Origin: Aquimarina sp. Aq107
Lineage (GTDB): Bacteria; Bacteroidota; Bacteroidia; Flavobacteriales; Flavobacteriaceae
Direction: 5' to 3'
DNA length: 64,000 nt
Assembly: GCF_943733665.1 (NCBI RefSeq)
Contig: NZ_OX030782.1
Span: 1,824,501 to 1,888,500 of the forward strand
Of the stretch, positions 63,489 through 64,000 are shown in pieces; within the stretch, counting starts at the first letter, position 1, and each line of letters starts with the position of its first letter. The translations under genes were made by a program, and so were the position numbers. The notes beneath the pieces were generated by a model. The model had not been told where the DNA came from. It searched no databases and was given only the letters and a program-made list of their open reading frames with translations.

Positions 63489-64000
63489 TTATTGATTCAC
63501 ATAATTACCAAATGGGATACCGATGCTAAACCCTAGCGCGTGAGTACTTTCACCACTTAAAGTTTTTTCATGGATTTCTCTCCATTGTAATTCTACACTA
63601 ATAGCAGAATCATCGTTTTTGCCTTTTAGGTAAAATGGAATTCCTATTTTCCAAGTTGATGCTTCATATTCTCCAAATGAATAATCAAAAGAAGCACTTA
63701 ACCCAACAGGGAAATCACGATAAAAGTAAACAAAATCACCTTTAAGATTATGGGTAATGAAAGAATCAAATTCACCAATATACTTGTTTTGTGTACTTAA
63801 TTCTACTGGTGTAGTAGGGGTATTGCTAGGTAAAGAGGTAAATGTTCTTTCTTTAAGAATATTTGCTGCTATAGAGTTGTTCATAAAACCATTATAAAAA
63901 GCGGTAAGTTGCATCGTTCCTATACGCATTGATTTACGATAATAACTGAATGAACCTTCTAATGATAAGGGATAAAAGCTTTTAGTTTCTGAACTAGGAG
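63489..64000 (-). CDS. C-terminal part of an outer-membrane barrel-type protein (partial)
   Basis: The frame is open to the right edge, so the ATG at 63929 is internal; about 170 residues are seen. Alternating strands (FYPLSLEGSFSYYRKSMRIG, LKGDFVYFYRDFPVGLSASF, DYSFGEYEASTWKIGIPFYL, ISVELQWREIH, HALGFSIGIPFGNYVNQ) fit an outer-membrane beta-barrel. Function unknown. Confidence 0.65.
   Translation of the reverse strand, partial: PSSETKSFYPLSLEGSFSYYRKSMRIGTMQLTAFYNGFMNNSIAANILKERTFTSLPSNTPTTPVELSTQNKYIGEFDSFITHNLKGDFVYFYRDFPVGLSASFDYSFGEYEASTWKIGIPFYLKGKNDDSAISVELQWREIHEKTLSGESTHALGFSIGIPFGNYVNQ

Overview
The window is chromosomal DNA of a marine-type Flavobacteriaceae bacterium, most like Aquimarina or a close relative. 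This is inferred from low GC, lipobox leaders ending in SCSNDDD, leaders cleaved at AQ, a type IX secretion C-terminal domain, flavobacterial promoter elements (TTTG or TTG, about 19 bases, TAnnTTTG), a BshA bacillithiol enzyme, and an Hcp-like TssD of the Bacteroidota type VI secretion class. Most of it is ordinary core genome; the last 10 kb is accessory.

Region 1-18 kb: the start of a large secreted protein (edge, minus strand); a polyphosphate operon (sixA-like, ppk1, ppx); a small outer-membrane barrel; miaE; dnaX, split by a ten-adenine run and probably giving two products by slippage; the RNase P RNA gene; bshA; two tandem paralogous barrel proteins; a divergent locus with a DUF1338 enzyme facing an Lrp regulator and a YdiJ-like FAD/Fe-S dehydrogenase, which reads as a 2-oxoadipate to 2-hydroxyglutarate to 2-oxoglutarate route; DUF4494; and a serine hydrolase.

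Region 18-35 kb: a phytase-like lipoprotein; an LpxH-like phosphoesterase; a gluconate operon of a GH3 glucosidase, a fused gluconokinase/6-phosphogluconate dehydrogenase and a GntP permease; a 50-residue peptide with a double-glycine leader beside a membrane-bound AraC regulator; several small membrane and regulatory genes; a PLP enzyme coupled to an EreA/ChaN-like lipoprotein; and a DUF5686-like protein.

Region 35-54 kb: topoisomerase III; a Tat-exported HisC-like aminotransferase; aroC; a dicarboxylate/amino acid symporter with a group II decarboxylase; small lipoproteins; a frameshifted DUF4139 (MuiA-like) gene; a tandem duplication of a [small membrane protein + DUF393] unit in which one DUF393 copy has decayed; gcvT; and a subtilisin with a sorting domain.

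Region 54-64 kb: a type VI cargo island without structural genes (extended TssD, lysozyme-like effector, two lipoproteins, the first a probable immunity protein), then a run of paralogous small membrane proteins and a DUF1266 protein, then a GIY-YIG nuclease gene embedded in short hairpin repeats whose stems covary and one of which forms the end of the nuclease reading frame. The right edge cuts a minus-strand barrel-type gene. No tRNA, 5S/16S/23S rRNA, CRISPR array or insertion sequence was seen.
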